Shown: piece by piece, positions 54,473 to 64,000 of the stretch
How positions within the stretch are numbered: position 1 is the stretch's first letter
Layout of the letters: the number at the start of each line of letters is the position of its first letter
Assembly (NCBI GenBank): GCA_902495075.1
Contig: CABUVO010000013.1
Location: forward strand, 1-64,000
Length of the DNA stretch: 64,000 bases
DNA from: an uncultured Porphyromonadaceae bacterium
GTDB lineage: Bacteria > Bacteroidota > Bacteroidia > Bacteroidales > Muribaculaceae
Reading direction: 5' to 3'
The notes under the pieces: model-generated
Database searches by the model: none
What the model saw: the letters and a program-made list of their open reading frames with translations, nothing else
Told to the model about the DNA's origin: nothing
Made by a program: the position numbers and the translations under genes

Positions 54473-55669
54473 TCAAAATTTTGACCCTTTGGCACCCTTT
54501 GCGCCTTTAACGCCTCCACCAAGAGAAAAGATATTCTGATCATATGTGAAGGTCTTTCGATCTATGGCGCGTTTCCGTTTCAATGCAAGCTGCACGAGCT
54601 TATCCATGAGTTGCGGGAAAGTGATTCCTGTTGCCTCCCATAAATAGAACGAGAGAGATCCTGGGATTGTATTGATTTCATTAACGTAAATGCTGTTGTC
54701 TTTTTCATCCACCATCACATCAACACGACTTACTCCATGACAGGAAAGCACACGGAATGTCTCACCAGCCATAGTACGGATCTTTTCACTAACCTCTTCT
54801 GGAAGATCTGCCGGAATTCTCTTGTCACTCGCCTGCATTCCCGCAGTAGTCTTTGAACCTCCCATATATTTGTCTTCGTAAGAAAGGAAGTCTCCGGTCT
54901 TAATTGGTTCCTCACAAACTGAAGATTGATGTTCGTCAGCATCTCCGAGAACAGAGCAATTGATCTCTTTGAGCCGTTCGATCATATGCTCAACAATGAT
55001 TCTTTGAGAGAATTTTTCAGCATTGTCGATTTTAGAAATCAGTTCCTGTTGATTGGAAGCTTTGCCGATCCCCACACTTGAGCCAAGGTTTGCAGGCTTT
55101 ACAATGACAGGATAACCGAGTTTGCTTTCAACCTCAGAAATGATACTCTCTTTCGAAGATAACCACTGGCGGTCAGTGAACCATACATAATCCACCACAG
55201 GCACACCTGATTCACGCAGGATCATCTTCATTGTGATCTTATCCATGCCGTTGGCACTTGAAAGAGTATTGCACCCCGCATATGGGATTCCAATAGTTTC
55301 AAGCACACCTTCAAAAATGCCGTCCTCGCCATTGGTTCCGTGAAGCACCGGGATTACAACGTGCAACTCTGCCACCACCGGATTTCTTTTCGAGAACATA
55401 CCTGTATTAGCCTTATATAGGTTGTAGTCGCCATATTCCGGACGCATAAACACCTCTTCAGCATTCTCCACTACCTTTTTAAGATCGCGATAATTACGGA
55501 TATCAAGAAGGTTGTCGCCTGTGTACCATCTTCCTTGTTTGGAGATATAAACAGGGATTATGTTGTATTTCTCTTTGTCGAAGGCATTGATAGCCTGCAA
55601 GGCTGATATTACGGAGATTTCGTGTTCAACAGAACGTCCTCCGAAAAAAACTGCTACATTCGTTTTCAT
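54473..55669 (-). CDS. ddl: D-alanine--D-alanine ligase, with an unusual Gly/Lys tail
   Basis: This ATP-grasp ligase makes the D-Ala-D-Ala dipeptide of peptidoglycan. The 398-residue protein has the N-terminal FFGGRSVEHEISVISALQA, the serine-loop GTNGEDGIFEGVLETIGIPYAG, the ATP lysine in PVIVKPANLGSSVGIGK and the Mg-binding VNEINTIPGSLSFYLWEATG. After the family's normal end it adds a short repetitive tail, GGGVKGAKGAKGSKF, encoded by a run of similar triplets, which looks like a recent low-complexity extension. Confidence 0.93.
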   Translation of the reverse strand: MKTNVAVFFGGRSVEHEISVISALQAINAFDKEKYNIIPVYISKQGRWYTGDNLLDIRNYRDLKKVVENAEEVFMRPEYGDYNLYKANTGMFSKRNPVVAELHVVIPVLHGTNGEDGIFEGVLETIGIPYAGCNTLSSANGMDKITMKMILRESGVPVVDYVWFTDRQWLSSKESIISEVESKLGYPVIVKPANLGSSVGIGKASNQQELISKIDNAEKFSQRIIVEHMIERLKEINCSVLGDADEHQSSVCEEPIKTGDFLSYEDKYMGGSKTTAGMQASDKRIPADLPEEVSEKIRTMAGETFRVLSCHGVSRVDVMVDEKDNSIYVNEINTIPGSLSFYLWEATGITFPQLMDKLVQLALKRKRAIDRKTFTYDQNIFSLGGGVKGAKGAKGSKF

Positions 55670-55757
55670 GCTACAAAATTACTAATTACTCACATATTAA
55701 GCAAAAAAAGCTTCCAAAAATTATATTGAAAGCCAACAGAAAACAAACAGAAAACAA

Positions 55758-55790
55758 AAAGAAGAGACTATGTAGCATAGTCTCTTCTTT
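55758..55790 (-). terminator. Terminator of the GH85 gene
   Basis: A perfect 15-bp stem, AAAGAAGAGACTATG (55758-55772) with 55776-55790, has a 3-base loop. On the minus strand it is followed by TTGTTTTCTG after the closing T run. It lies 17 bases after the GH85 stop. Confidence 0.88.
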
Positions 55791-55807
55791 AGGTAACTAA
55801 CATACCA

Positions 55808-58800
55808 TTATTTATTGAGAACTTTGATTGTACGCATGTTTTGATTGTCCTTTTCAACGCTAACAACATAAATTCCACACTTGGAAAGGCTGATACTCAT
55901 GTTATCACCTGCAAGCACACGGCGTGTTGAGCGTCCCGCAAGACGTCCTGAGATGTCATGCACGCTTACAGAATACTCTCCGTCAGAGGCAAATTCGACA
56001 AAAAGTATGCCATTCACCGTATATACATTCATTTTGTCATTACCCACTATGTCGGATATGCCACCTTCTTTACCAGTGATATTAAATACCGGATAACTTG
56101 CCGTATGGCTGCCATAGGAATTGTCGAGGGAGAGCTGCACAGTATAGTCTCCTCCTTTCGAGAATGATACTTCGGCAGATCCGCTCTTATCATCACCCTG
56201 TGGATTGATAACTTTTGCAAGATTACGAACAATCCAAGTAGGAGTCGTCACAACGTTGTAGCCGGTCCCATCAATAAAGGGAGTGCCCGAACTATATAGC
56301 GGTTCTGCAGGAATATGGTCATTCATTCCGCGAGAGTTCTCACCTATTACAAAATTACTCAAAGGCACACCTGCTTTTGATCCAACAGATGCAAAAACGT
56401 TGTTATTATCAGCCTTATCCTCAATATCCCAATATGCGATGACTTGAGAGGGAAGATTGTTTCGGTCGAGCCCCGCCATTACTTGCTGCACCTCTTCTGC
56501 TTTCATGGCACCTTTCCACACAACTATGTCATCTACCGTGCCGTCGTTATAGTTGGCTTGAGAGCCGCGTCCTCCGCCAAAACTGAACCACATATCGTCT
56601 GTGAACTGGCTCTTGTTGGGAACATTAAAATATATGTCGTCAGTTGCCACAGGATCTCCGTCTGTGCATTCTACAGCCACTGGAGTCTGTTTGATACCAT
56701 TGATGTAGAATTCTGATTTGAAACCCGCATTGGTCCAGTCTAACGAAACTGCTATGTGGGTCCACATACCCGGGCGAATCATCGAATTTGTGAAATTATA
56801 CTTTATAGAAGAAGTGGTTGTGCGGAATGTGTATGACTCTATTCCTCCTGCTTCTAATTGAGTACCATATGCTGTAGATCCATCAGTTCCTGCAATATCC
56901 ATCCAGAAATAACCCCAATTATTGCGAGGCCAATTGTCTGCACGATTCTCAATGCTGAGTCCACAGGATGAACCGGCAGGACAATCAAGTTTGATCCATG
57001 CCGCAATAGTAAAAGACGACGCACCACCGGTTAGACCAAGTTTTTTGAGGGGAGCCCCAACAAAATTGCTGTTAATGCGTAAACCTTGGGACACCTGTCC
57101 ATTGGCAGAACGACCTGTATATCCGAGATTGAACTTATCCCCGACATCGAATGTGACTTCAGAGTTTTTATCTACGATTCGATCGTTTACAGTCAGCGAA
57201 CGTATTTCCGGTAGAGTGCCCTTGTCGTTGGCAGACACCTGAACAAGATATTTGTATGCAGTCTGTGTGGGTGTACCTTCATTGATCACAACATCATATA
57301 TACCTATTTCATTGATGCCGGGACATGTGTAGGACACTGTATTCTCTGTTGAAGAAATGACTTTTTGTCCATCGGAAGAATAAATGGTCCATGTGCCGGC
57401 AGAGTGACGCGGATCAGTGTATTTTAATGTAAATTCTTCATTCGGTTTAATAACCTTTTTGTCTATCTCAACCCCGTCAGTTATATCGTAGGTAGGCAAA
57501 TGCATGTATTCTCCCCAGCTTATTGATGATTCCGAATTAGTGTCTACTGACACTGCGCTAACACCCAACCTAACAGCAGAAGCTCCAGCGACATCGGGTT
57601 TGGCAGCATAACAGAGCCCAGCCCATGAAGTTGTGGCACCTACAAATTGTTCGTCACCACCCTCATATTGCGCGTAAAGCTTATACATGGAAGCATTGAC
57701 ATCAAGATTATAAACTGGTTCTCCAGCCGGCTTTTCATTCTGCATCTTGAAAACAATCTTGCCATCAACACCCGACATGTTGTTACAAAACAATCGTGTT
57801 TTTGTAACAACAGGGGCTTGAGGAGTCACAGTGGCTCCTCGACATATTGAGAATTCACCAAGACAAAGATCAAGTTTATCTGCATTACGGAAGTGCAGGC
57901 AGACCAGTGCTATTGTATTGGCAAGCGATGAATTATCCCCGCCTACGCTGAAGGTTTTAGTTACCCACGTTCCATCATCAGCAGGTGTTGATGTTGTCAT
58001 CACACTGAGATTCTCTTCATTAAGAGGTGCAGACTCGTTTCCCTCTGCTGTAAGAATCAGATTAACATCCGATTTGCCGTTAAGCAGTTTATATCTTACG
58101 GTAATTTGATCGCCCGTCTTGAGATCAAAGCGAGTTTTGAAAAGGTGTAGATACTCGTCTTCTGCATCGCCCTGGATACGTAGTGAGGAGCCTCCAAAAT
58201 ATGCCTCATCCCATGTGAATTCTGCCTTCAGACCATTGGCAGAAACTTTGTCTGGTGTCTTTCCAAGGAGTTCGTTTGCCCACCAAAAACGCCATGTCGG
58301 CATATAATCCTGTATGCCAAGATTATACCATTCATTATCATAACAACGTTCACCTTTCCAATTAAAGAAAGTGCCATTGCCAAGGTTGAAAAATGTTATG
58401 AATGGCTCTGAAGAAAGATCCCATCCCAACGAAGAACGCGCCGACATAAATGCAGACATACCGAACCAATGGTCGGATGGATAAAGTTCCATAGTCTCAC
58501 AAACGTCAATACGGTTTGCCGGATTTCGGTTTCCATTAGTAAACCACTGCTCAAGACGTTTCTGATAATACTCTTGACGACTTTTATTGTTACTTCCTGC
58601 GTCAGTGCGTGGACCGAAAAGATAGTTGAAATCGTGAGCACCCCAAAGGCCGATCGAATAGTCCATTGTCAAATGTTTGGTCCATTCATCCTTAAACTTT
58701 GCACCGCCCTGCATATCCATGCCCATGTAAATATCTCTGGGATCACGCTCCATTATTGCATTCGTTCTGTCAGTGTAACTAAGCAGCTGCGACCATCCGT

Positions 58801-59653
58801 AATTTATGAAATATATTGTTCGTGGATTATTCTTGTCGCCGAATGCATTAGTATTTCTATAGTCAAGGCTACTCCAGAAATCATTATTACCTTCGTTCGT
58901 GACTGCGGCATACCAAGGATTCTCAAACTTCTGACAATTGCGCGTGCCTTTCATATACTTCATAAGCATGGCATGCATATCATTCAGACGGTTTTGAACA
59001 GAGACCTCAACCTGATATTCGGAATTGTATCCAAGACCATCAACACCATGATAATAAAGGAAATCGCCAAGTTTGGCAACAGCATCTTCCGAATCAGACA
59101 GATTACCCATTTCGGTAATGCAATTTAGCCAAGACCCAGAAAGAGCTGCATTTGGTATGGAGGCGACTCCGCTGACAGCTGTGCCGTGTTTATGAGCCGC
59201 ATCAGCAAATCCGCCCGGCACCCATCCATAAGATGATGTCCAGTTCCCGTAATGGGTCACATAGGGCCACATCGAGAAAACTTCTGAATCATATATTCCG
59301 TTAGGCAGCGCATTTGTTTTAACTCCCGACAGGTCCTCATAACCGATAGGCACCCAAAAAAGAAGATTCTTGTCTTTTTCTTCCGCTATATCATAAATCT
59401 GAGTTGCTGAATTTCTTATATATGGCTTCAGTTTCACACGGGAAATAAAAAATTCTTCATCTTCCCATTCCGTCTGCTCTCCATTTTCGTTCCATGTCAC
59501 TTTGATTGGCTCACCCTTAACCCAGGCGTTCACATAGTTATACAAAAGAGGGCTTGACGGCCATGTCACATAATCGTTGCGCAAGCGTTGCGCGTCAATG
59601 CTGACTGCACCTGTTACGACAAGACCTGCAGCAAGAAGTAGTCCTTTGTTCAT
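55808..59653 (-). CDS. GH85-like endo-beta-N-acetylglucosaminidase with LamG-type domain and C-terminal sorting-like tail
   Basis: The 1281-residue exported protein has a signal peptide (about 1-22). The N-terminal catalytic region (about 60-500) carries YYHGVDGLGYNSEYQV, whose N210-S-E212 matches the Asn-x-Glu pair of GH85 enzymes, and YFINYGWSQ. A carbohydrate-binding-type domain follows (about 500-650). Ig-like parts and a LamG/concanavalin domain (about 870-1090, SFTIAAWIKLD) come next. The end (about 1205-1281, VYTVNGILFVEF...YSVSVHDISGRLAG) resembles T9SS-type sorting domains. GH85 enzymes split the chitobiose core of N-glycans. It is monocistronic. Confidence 0.82.
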   Translation of the reverse strand: MNKGLLLAAGLVVTGAVSIDAQRLRNDYVTWPSSPLLYNYVNAWVKGEPIKVTWNENGEQTEWEDEEFFISRVKLKPYIRNSATQIYDIAEEKDKNLLFWVPIGYEDLSGVKTNALPNGIYDSEVFSMWPYVTHYGNWTSSYGWVPGGFADAAHKHGTAVSGVASIPNAALSGSWLNCITEMGNLSDSEDAVAKLGDFLYYHGVDGLGYNSEYQVEVSVQNRLNDMHAMLMKYMKGTRNCQKFENPWYAAVTNEGNNDFWSSLDYRNTNAFGDKNNPRTIYFINYGWSQLLSYTDRTNAIMERDPRDIYMGMDMQGGAKFKDEWTKHLTMDYSIGLWGAHDFNYLFGPRTDAGSNNKSRQEYYQKRLEQWFTNGNRNPANRIDVCETMELYPSDHWFGMSAFMSARSSLGWDLSSEPFITFFNLGNGTFFNWKGERCYDNEWYNLGIQDYMPTWRFWWANELLGKTPDKVSANGLKAEFTWDEAYFGGSSLRIQGDAEDEYLHLFKTRFDLKTGDQITVRYKLLNGKSDVNLILTAEGNESAPLNEENLSVMTTSTPADDGTWVTKTFSVGGDNSSLANTIALVCLHFRNADKLDLCLGEFSICRGATVTPQAPVVTKTRLFCNNMSGVDGKIVFKMQNEKPAGEPVYNLDVNASMYKLYAQYEGGDEQFVGATTSWAGLCYAAKPDVAGASAVRLGVSAVSVDTNSESSISWGEYMHLPTYDITDGVEIDKKVIKPNEEFTLKYTDPRHSAGTWTIYSSDGQKVISSTENTVSYTCPGINEIGIYDVVINEGTPTQTAYKYLVQVSANDKGTLPEIRSLTVNDRIVDKNSEVTFDVGDKFNLGYTGRSANGQVSQGLRINSNFVGAPLKKLGLTGGASSFTIAAWIKLDCPAGSSCGLSIENRADNWPRNNWGYFWMDIAGTDGSTAYGTQLEAGGIESYTFRTTTSSIKYNFTNSMIRPGMWTHIAVSLDWTNAGFKSEFYINGIKQTPVAVECTDGDPVATDDIYFNVPNKSQFTDDMWFSFGGGRGSQANYNDGTVDDIVVWKGAMKAEEVQQVMAGLDRNNLPSQVIAYWDIEDKADNNNVFASVGSKAGVPLSNFVIGENSRGMNDHIPAEPLYSSGTPFIDGTGYNVVTTPTWIVRNLAKVINPQGDDKSGSAEVSFSKGGDYTVQLSLDNSYGSHTASYPVFNITGKEGGISDIVGNDKMNVYTVNGILFVEFASDGEYSVSVHDISGRLAGRSTRRVLAGDNMSISLSKCGIYVVSVEKDNQNMRTIKVLNK

Positions 59654-59682
59654 TTGATTGAATTTAATGAGCGTATAATGAT

Positions 59683-59742
59683 TGGCATTTACTATGCCAC
59701 AATATCTAAATTACAAATATATAAATACTTTTCCAAAGTATT
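59683..59742 (-). promoter_or_regulatory. Control region of the GH85 gene
   Basis: TATATTTG (59721-59714, minus strand) matches the -7 consensus. Just upstream lies a palindrome AATACTTT-TCC-AAAGTATT (59724-59742) covering the spacer. Downstream, in the leader, is a hairpin TGGCAT-N5-ATGCCA (59683-59699). No good -33 box is at 19 bases, as expected for a promoter needing an activator. Confidence 0.5.
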
Positions 59743-59764
59743 GTAATAATTCATAATAAAAAAA

Positions 59765-59794
59765 CAATACCAACGCACGTGTGCGTTGGTATTG
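59765..59794 (-). terminator. Terminator of the arabinose operon
   Basis: CAATACCAACGCAC (59765-59778) and its perfect 14-bp complement (59781-59794) are separated by 2 bases; on the minus strand seven T follow. It lies 27 bases after the araB stop. Confidence 0.92.
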
Positions 59795-59821
59795 AAGGCT
59801 AAGGATAGATTTTCTCAAAAA

Positions 59822-61414
59822 TTATCTCTTGAAGTCTACTGCAGCTTTCTCAACCGGTAAACAATCAATATACGTTTTGATATAGCGATTGAATCCTTCA
59901 ACTTCTTCGGGGGTGGGAGAAACACTGTTACCGACATTTCCGCTGAAAACAACTGTATCAAGATAATCTGGAAGCGTACGGTCATCCCTGTTGTTGACAA
60001 GATATCCTGCAAGAAGCGCCATTCCCCACGCACCTCCCTCTCCTGCCGTTTCCATAACGGAAATCGGCGAATTCAGAGCTGCGGCAAGTATTCTTTGTCC
60101 GACACCTTTCGTTTTGAAAAGACCGCCATGTCCGGTAATCCTGTCAACTTTTATCTTCTCCTCATTAAAAAGGATATCATTACCGATTTTCAGAACGCTG
60201 ACAGCTCCAAAAAGATGAGACCTTACGAAGTTAGCGAGATTGAACCGATCAGTAACCGATCTTACGAAAAGCGGTCTACCCTCTTCAAGACCCGTCACAG
60301 GTTCTCCTGAGAAATAATTGTAAGATAAGAGTCCTCCGCAATCGGTATCTCCTGTCAAAGCATGAGTGTAAAGTTTTCCGTAAAGCTCATTCATATCGAC
60401 AGGCATACCCATCATTTCCTGAAACTCACGGAATATTCCTACCCATGCATTGAGGTCTGATGTGCAGTTGTTGCAATGAACCATGGCTACAAGCGATCCA
60501 TCAGGAGTTGTTACCATATCGATCATCTCATAAGGCTTGGAGAGCTCTTTTTCAACAACAATCATGGAGAATGAAGATGTCCCTGCTGATACATTTCCGG
60601 TGCGCTGTTTCACGGCATTGGTTGCGACCATACCAGTTCCGGCATCTCCTTCAGGTGGACAGACCGGCACCCCGGCTTTTAGATTTCCGGATATGTCAAG
60701 CCTCTGGGCACCTTCCTCCGTAAGTTTACCCGCCTCTTCGCCGGCAAGTAGACATTTTGGAAGAATTTCCTCAAGTTTCCAAGGGAACGAATACGAAGCC
60801 ACGAGATCATTAAACTGGCTTATCATCCGTTCAGAGTAATTCTTGGTCTCCGGATCAACAGGGAGCATACCTGAAGCATCTCCTATACCAAGCACTTTTT
60901 CCCCTGTCAGTTGCCAATGAATATAACCTGCGAGCGTCGTAAGGAAATCGATATTTGCAACATGTTCTTCACCGTTAAGAATTGCCTGATATAAATGAGA
61001 AATGCTCCAACGCAAAGGAATATTATAATTGAACAATTCTGACAGTTTTGCTGCTGCCTCTCCAGTATTGGTATTTCTCCATGTGCGGAATGGAACAAGG
61101 ATTTTGCCATTCTTATCAAACGGCATGTAGCCATGCATCATCGCGCTGACCCCTATCGCGCCAAGATTTTCAATCTCGACATCATATTTTTCCAGGACAT
61201 TGGCTCGAAGATCACGATAACAATCCTGAACACCAAACCAGATTGCATCAATGCTATATGTCCAGAGATTGTCAACCAACTGATTCTCCCATTCATGCGA
61301 ACCCTGGGCTATGGGACGATTATCCTCATCAATGAGGACTGCCTTTATTCTGGTTGAGCCGAGCTCGATTCCGAGCACGGCTTTACCAGAACGAATAGTT
61401 TCTTTTGCATCCAT
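59822..61414 (-). CDS. araB: L-ribulokinase (FGGY family)
   Basis: The kinase phosphorylates L-ribulose. The 530-residue protein from ATG 61414 ([11 protein letters not shown]) has the FGGY phosphate loop [18 protein letters not shown] and the second-domain [29 protein letters not shown]. It also has [43 protein letters not shown]. It resembles xylulokinases too, but its place after araD and araA settles the substrate as L-ribulose by context. A TTG start six codons upstream overlaps araA and is less likely. Confidence 0.88.
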   Translation of the reverse strand: MDAKETIRSGKAVLGIELGSTRIKAVLIDEDNRPIAQGSHEWENQLVDNLWTYSIDAIWFGVQDCYRDLRANVLEKYDVEIENLGAIGVSAMMHGYMPFDKNGKILVPFRTWRNTNTGEAAAKLSELFNYNIPLRWSISHLYQAILNGEEHVANIDFLTTLAGYIHWQLTGEKVLGIGDASGMLPVDPETKNYSERMISQFNDLVASYSFPWKLEEILPKCLLAGEEAGKLTEEGAQRLDISGNLKAGVPVCPPEGDAGTGMVATNAVKQRTGNVSAGTSSFSMIVVEKELSKPYEMIDMVTTPDGSLVAMVHCNNCTSDLNAWVGIFREFQEMMGMPVDMNELYGKLYTHALTGDTDCGGLLSYNYFSGEPVTGLEEGRPLFVRSVTDRFNLANFVRSHLFGAVSVLKIGNDILFNEEKIKVDRITGHGGLFKTKGVGQRILAAALNSPISVMETAGEGGAWGMALLAGYLVNNRDDRTLPDYLDTVVFSGNVGNSVSPTPEEVEGFNRYIKTYIDCLPVEKAAVDFKR

Positions 61415-61425
61415 TGTGTATATGA

Positions 61426-62961
61426 TTAGCAAAGAGACTTGTTAAGCATATAATAAACCTCATTCCAACGAAGCGTATTCTTGAACTCCGGAATTGTGGT
61501 GGTCTTATCGATCACAGCCATTTCTATGCCTGCAATTTCTGCATAATCTTCCCAATATTCCTGAGAAAGATTATATGAGAAGCAAGAGTGGTGTGTGCCA
61601 CCTGCAAGAATCCAAGCTCCTGCGCCTGTCTCGAAATCAGGCATTGGTTTCCATAGAGCAGATGCCACCGGAAGATTTGGCATCGGTTTAGATTTCACAC
61701 ATTCAACATCATTTACAATGAGACGGAAACGATTACCGAGATCCACGACAGTTGCTGTGCAACCTTCTCCAGGACGAGAAGTGAACACCAGACGCGCTGT
61801 CTTAGCCTTGCGTATTCCAATGCCTAAGAAATGCACCTCCAGGCGGGGTTTCTCTTCAGCAATGAGCGGACAAACCTCAAGCATATGTGCTTGAAGAATT
61901 GTGCTGTCCTTACCATTGAAGTTAAGTGTGTAATCTTCAAGGAACGAACAAGCCTGTCCCTCCGACATTACCCAAACTGAGCGATAAAGGGCAGCCGATT
62001 TCCAGTCACCTTCAGCACCAAAGCCATAACCCTCTGCCATAAGGCGTTGAGATGCGAGACCCGGAATCTGATCAAATCCTACGAATTTAGGATCATTGAT
62101 ATCATCTGTGCCGAGATCGTCAAAGTTCGTAGTGAATCCTTTAGCACCTTTTGCCTTAAGGATAGCTCTGAGTGTTAGCTCAGCATGAGCGGCGTTCCAC
62201 ACAGATTTATATTCATCTGATGCAGGTATCTCCATCTCATGTTTATGCTCGTAAAGTCTGAAATACTCATTAACGAGTCTACGGATATCATCTTCCTTCA
62301 CTTTTTTGTGATACTCCATGAGTTCACTTACGGGGCAATAATCCACATGATATCCTAAACGCTGCTCAGCCTCAACCTTATCACCATCAGTAACGGCAAC
62401 GTTGTTCATCTGATCACCGAAGCGGATAATGAGCATATCCTGTGCGTCAGCCCAGGCTACAGCAACTCGTTCCCAGACAGCTATTTTCTTAAGCACTTCC
62501 TTATCTGTCCAATGACCAACGACAACTTTCCTGCGGATACGCATGCGGGTGCAGATATGACCGAATTCGCGATCGCCATGTGCACTCTGATTGAGATTCA
62601 TGAAATCCATGTCAATCTCATTCCATGGAATTTCAGCGTTATATTGGGTATGGAAATGGAGAAGTGGTTTTTTAAGCTGCTGCAATCCATGAATCCACAT
62701 TTTTGCAGGAGAGAATGTATGCATCCACGTGATGACACCGGCACATTTCGGATCATTATTGGCTGCCTTCATAATATCACTTACCTCACGTGAAGAGTTG
62801 GCTGTGCCCTTATAAACAACTTTAACAGGGAGCACTTCAGACTTATTGAGTCCTTCAACCATTTCTTTTGAATGTGAGTCAACCTTTACTACTGCATCAC
62901 CTCCATAAAGAAGTTGAGCACCTGTTACCCACCATATTTCATATTGATCAAAAATTTCCAT
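61426..62961 (-). CDS. araA: L-arabinose isomerase
   Basis: AraA converts L-arabinose to L-ribulose with a divalent metal. The 511-residue protein matches throughout: [20 protein letters not shown], the region [16 protein letters not shown], the metal-site segment [20 protein letters not shown] and the histidine in [13 protein letters not shown]. Length is standard. It sits between araD (32-base gap) and araB (11-base gap). Confidence 0.97.
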   Translation of the reverse strand: MEIFDQYEIWWVTGAQLLYGGDAVVKVDSHSKEMVEGLNKSEVLPVKVVYKGTANSSREVSDIMKAANNDPKCAGVITWMHTFSPAKMWIHGLQQLKKPLLHFHTQYNAEIPWNEIDMDFMNLNQSAHGDREFGHICTRMRIRRKVVVGHWTDKEVLKKIAVWERVAVAWADAQDMLIIRFGDQMNNVAVTDGDKVEAEQRLGYHVDYCPVSELMEYHKKVKEDDIRRLVNEYFRLYEHKHEMEIPASDEYKSVWNAAHAELTLRAILKAKGAKGFTTNFDDLGTDDINDPKFVGFDQIPGLASQRLMAEGYGFGAEGDWKSAALYRSVWVMSEGQACSFLEDYTLNFNGKDSTILQAHMLEVCPLIAEEKPRLEVHFLGIGIRKAKTARLVFTSRPGEGCTATVVDLGNRFRLIVNDVECVKSKPMPNLPVASALWKPMPDFETGAGAWILAGGTHHSCFSYNLSQEYWEDYAEIAGIEMAVIDKTTTIPEFKNTLRWNEVYYMLNKSLC

Positions 62962-62993
62962 GATATTCAGTTTTTATGTTAGTGTAATGTTTG

Positions 62994-63689
62994 TTATTTT
63001 TTAGTTTGGCCATAATAAGCATTCGGACCGTGCTTGCGGGAAAAATGCTTCTCAATCAGAAGAGGATTCATTGTGAGGGAGGGATTCACAGTGTATGCAA
63101 TACTTGCCATTTTTGCAACTTGTTCCAGAACAACAGCATTGTGCACAGCATCTGCCGGAGACGTGCCCCATGCGAATGGTCCGTGATTCTTGACAAGCAC
63201 ACCTGGGGTGTGAACCGGATTCAGATTCTTGAATCTATCCACAATCACATTCCCGGTTTCAAGTTCATAATCACCTTTCACTTCCTGTTCCGTCATGTCT
63301 CGTGTGCAGGGGACGGCATCATGGAAATAATCAGCATGTGTCGTGCCTATATTGGGTAAATCTACGCCTGCCTGAGACCATGCGGTTGCATAAGTGGAAT
63401 GAGTGTGAACCACTCCACCGATTTCGGGGAAAGCACGATAAAGAGCAATATGGGTTGGGGTATCTGATGAGGGACGTAACGACCCCTCAACAACATTTCC
63501 CGTGTTGATATCAACGACTACCATATCATCGACTTTCATCTCATCATAGCTGACACCACTTGGCTTGATAACTACGAGACCATTTTCTCGATCTATTCCA
63601 GAAACATTTCCCCATGTGAAAATCACAAGGCCATGTTTCACAAGATCAAGATTTGCTTTAAAAACTTTTTCTTTTAATTCTTCGAGCAT
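62994..63689 (-). CDS. araD: L-ribulose-5-phosphate 4-epimerase
   Basis: AraD turns L-ribulose 5-phosphate into D-xylulose 5-phosphate, which enters the pentose phosphate route. The 231-residue class II aldolase-fold protein has [22 protein letters not shown], the zinc histidines of [16 protein letters not shown] and the conserved KNHGPFAWG and EQVAKMA segments. Length is typical. It follows the regulator gene by 26 bases. Confidence 0.96.
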   Translation of the reverse strand: MLEELKEKVFKANLDLVKHGLVIFTWGNVSGIDRENGLVVIKPSGVSYDEMKVDDMVVVDINTGNVVEGSLRPSSDTPTHIALYRAFPEIGGVVHTHSTYATAWSQAGVDLPNIGTTHADYFHDAVPCTRDMTEQEVKGDYELETGNVIVDRFKNLNPVHTPGVLVKNHGPFAWGTSPADAVHNAVVLEQVAKMASIAYTVNPSLTMNPLLIEKHFSRKHGPNAYYGQTKK

Positions 63690-63715
63690 AAGGAGGATGA
63701 ATTACATTTTATTGA

Positions 63716-64000
63716 CTACATCTTAAAACTAACTGCCTTGGTTTCATTATTAATGAATTCATATAATCGAGCTCCTCGACGTGAATTCTCCTTGTCTACC
63801 ATATCTGTTGCCCTTATGCAGCTGTTATCAAGAGCGCGACGACGGAAATTACGTTTATCGATTGTAATTCCAAGTACTGTTTCATACAGCTGCTGAAGCT
63901 GCGTAAGTGTAAACATCGGTGGCAGCAGTTCAAAGGCAAGAGGTTCTGTTCTGAATTTATTCTGTATCTTTCGAATTGCCTTTTTGATCATTGAATCATG
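63716..64000 (-). CDS. Nudix-type arabinose regulator AraR, C-terminal part (cut by window edge)
   Basis: Only the last 95 or so codons are inside the window; the frame is open to position 64000 (reading HDSMIKKAIRKIQ). The segment LPPMFTLTQLQQLYETVLG and KRNFRRRALDNSCI is the winged-helix domain of NrtR-like Nudix regulators. In Bacteroides such a protein (AraR) represses arabinose genes and is released by arabinose; the operon position directly before araDAB supports the same role. The Nudix domain itself lies beyond the window, so this rests on the C-terminal part and context. Confidence 0.82.
   Translation of the reverse strand, partial: HDSMIKKAIRKIQNKFRTEPLAFELLPPMFTLTQLQQLYETVLGITIDKRNFRRRALDNSCIRATDMVDKENSRRGARLYEFINNETKAVSFKM

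Noticed and set aside
61415..61432. Upstream TTG start for araB
   Set aside because: It overlaps the end of araA, and ATG 61414 gives the normal N-terminus ahead of the FGGY phosphate loop.
1..64000. tRNA, rRNA and CRISPR arrays
   Set aside because: No cloverleaf, rRNA segment or regularly spaced repeat series was found when reading the intergenic regions; no dedicated scan could be run.

Overview
The window is chromosomal DNA of a Bacteroidales bacterium, most likely a gut Muribaculaceae or Bacteroides relative. The evidence is the gene content (GLPGLI protein with a TonB-dependent receptor, M56/BlaI pair, DUF4296 lipoprotein next to lspA, ftsK-lolA-trxB, dxs-trkA-trkH, an ara operon with a Nudix-type regulator), together with promoters of the Bacteroidetes form TTTG-N18..20-TAnnTTTG and AT-rich intergenic DNA. 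The family assignment is inference. No rRNA, tRNA, CRISPR array, prophage or transposase gene was seen.

Layout. 1-4.0 kb: recR, a GNAT acetyltransferase, rsfS and ftsH, closed by a strong terminator. 4.0-7.8 kb: a GLPGLI protein and a TonB-dependent receptor-like barrel, behind a promoter carrying two CAACTA-N6-TAGTTG palindromes that look like BlaI/MecI operators. 7.8-8.6 kb: a gene-free, repeat-rich stretch. 8.6-11.5 kb: orphan trpB2, a hemerythrin-LuxR regulator and a second repeat-rich gap. 11.5-22.7 kb (minus strand): M16 protease, fau, ctpA, dCMP deaminase, trxB, lolA-like, ftsK and an L,D-transpeptidase. 22.8-27.7 kb (plus): a 56-residue membrane protein, dxs, trkA, trkH. 27.6-33.8 kb (minus): M56 protease, BlaI, EFR1 ferredoxin, holA, CPBP protease, lptB, udk. 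33.9-35.4 kb: mlaE-mlaF. 35.4-38.8 kb (minus): lipB, a GH84 hexosaminidase, lipA. 39.0-48.9 kb (plus): S1/P1 nuclease, a lone HsdR-N domain protein, a UvrD-like helicase, nspC, then a secreted CHAT-protease gene set of three exported proteins and a His/Tyr-rich exported protein. 49.2-55.7 kb (minus): DUF4296 lipoprotein, lspA, ileS, ddl. 55.8-64 kb (minus): a GH85-like endoglycosidase and the arabinose operon araR(partial)-araD-araA-araB.

The most unusual signal is a dispersed element found at 1-149, 8346-8536 and 38872-39054, with deleted or partial relatives at 11312-11441 and 11101-11137. Three copies share a core with the architecture AAGGA, 6-bp stem, 4-nt loop, 6-bp stem, GACTG, enclosed by an outer helix. 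The stems differ in sequence between copies but remain paired, so there is compensatory change. The copies carry terminal inverted repeats of two unrelated kinds. Two copies end exactly on the ATG of the downstream gene (recR and the S1/P1 nuclease).

Other points of interest are the predicted BlaI control of a distant outer-membrane operon, the exported TPR-CHAT operon, and the fusion of an RIC-like di-iron domain to a LuxR helix-turn-helix. All calls come from reading the sequence; no database search was run.
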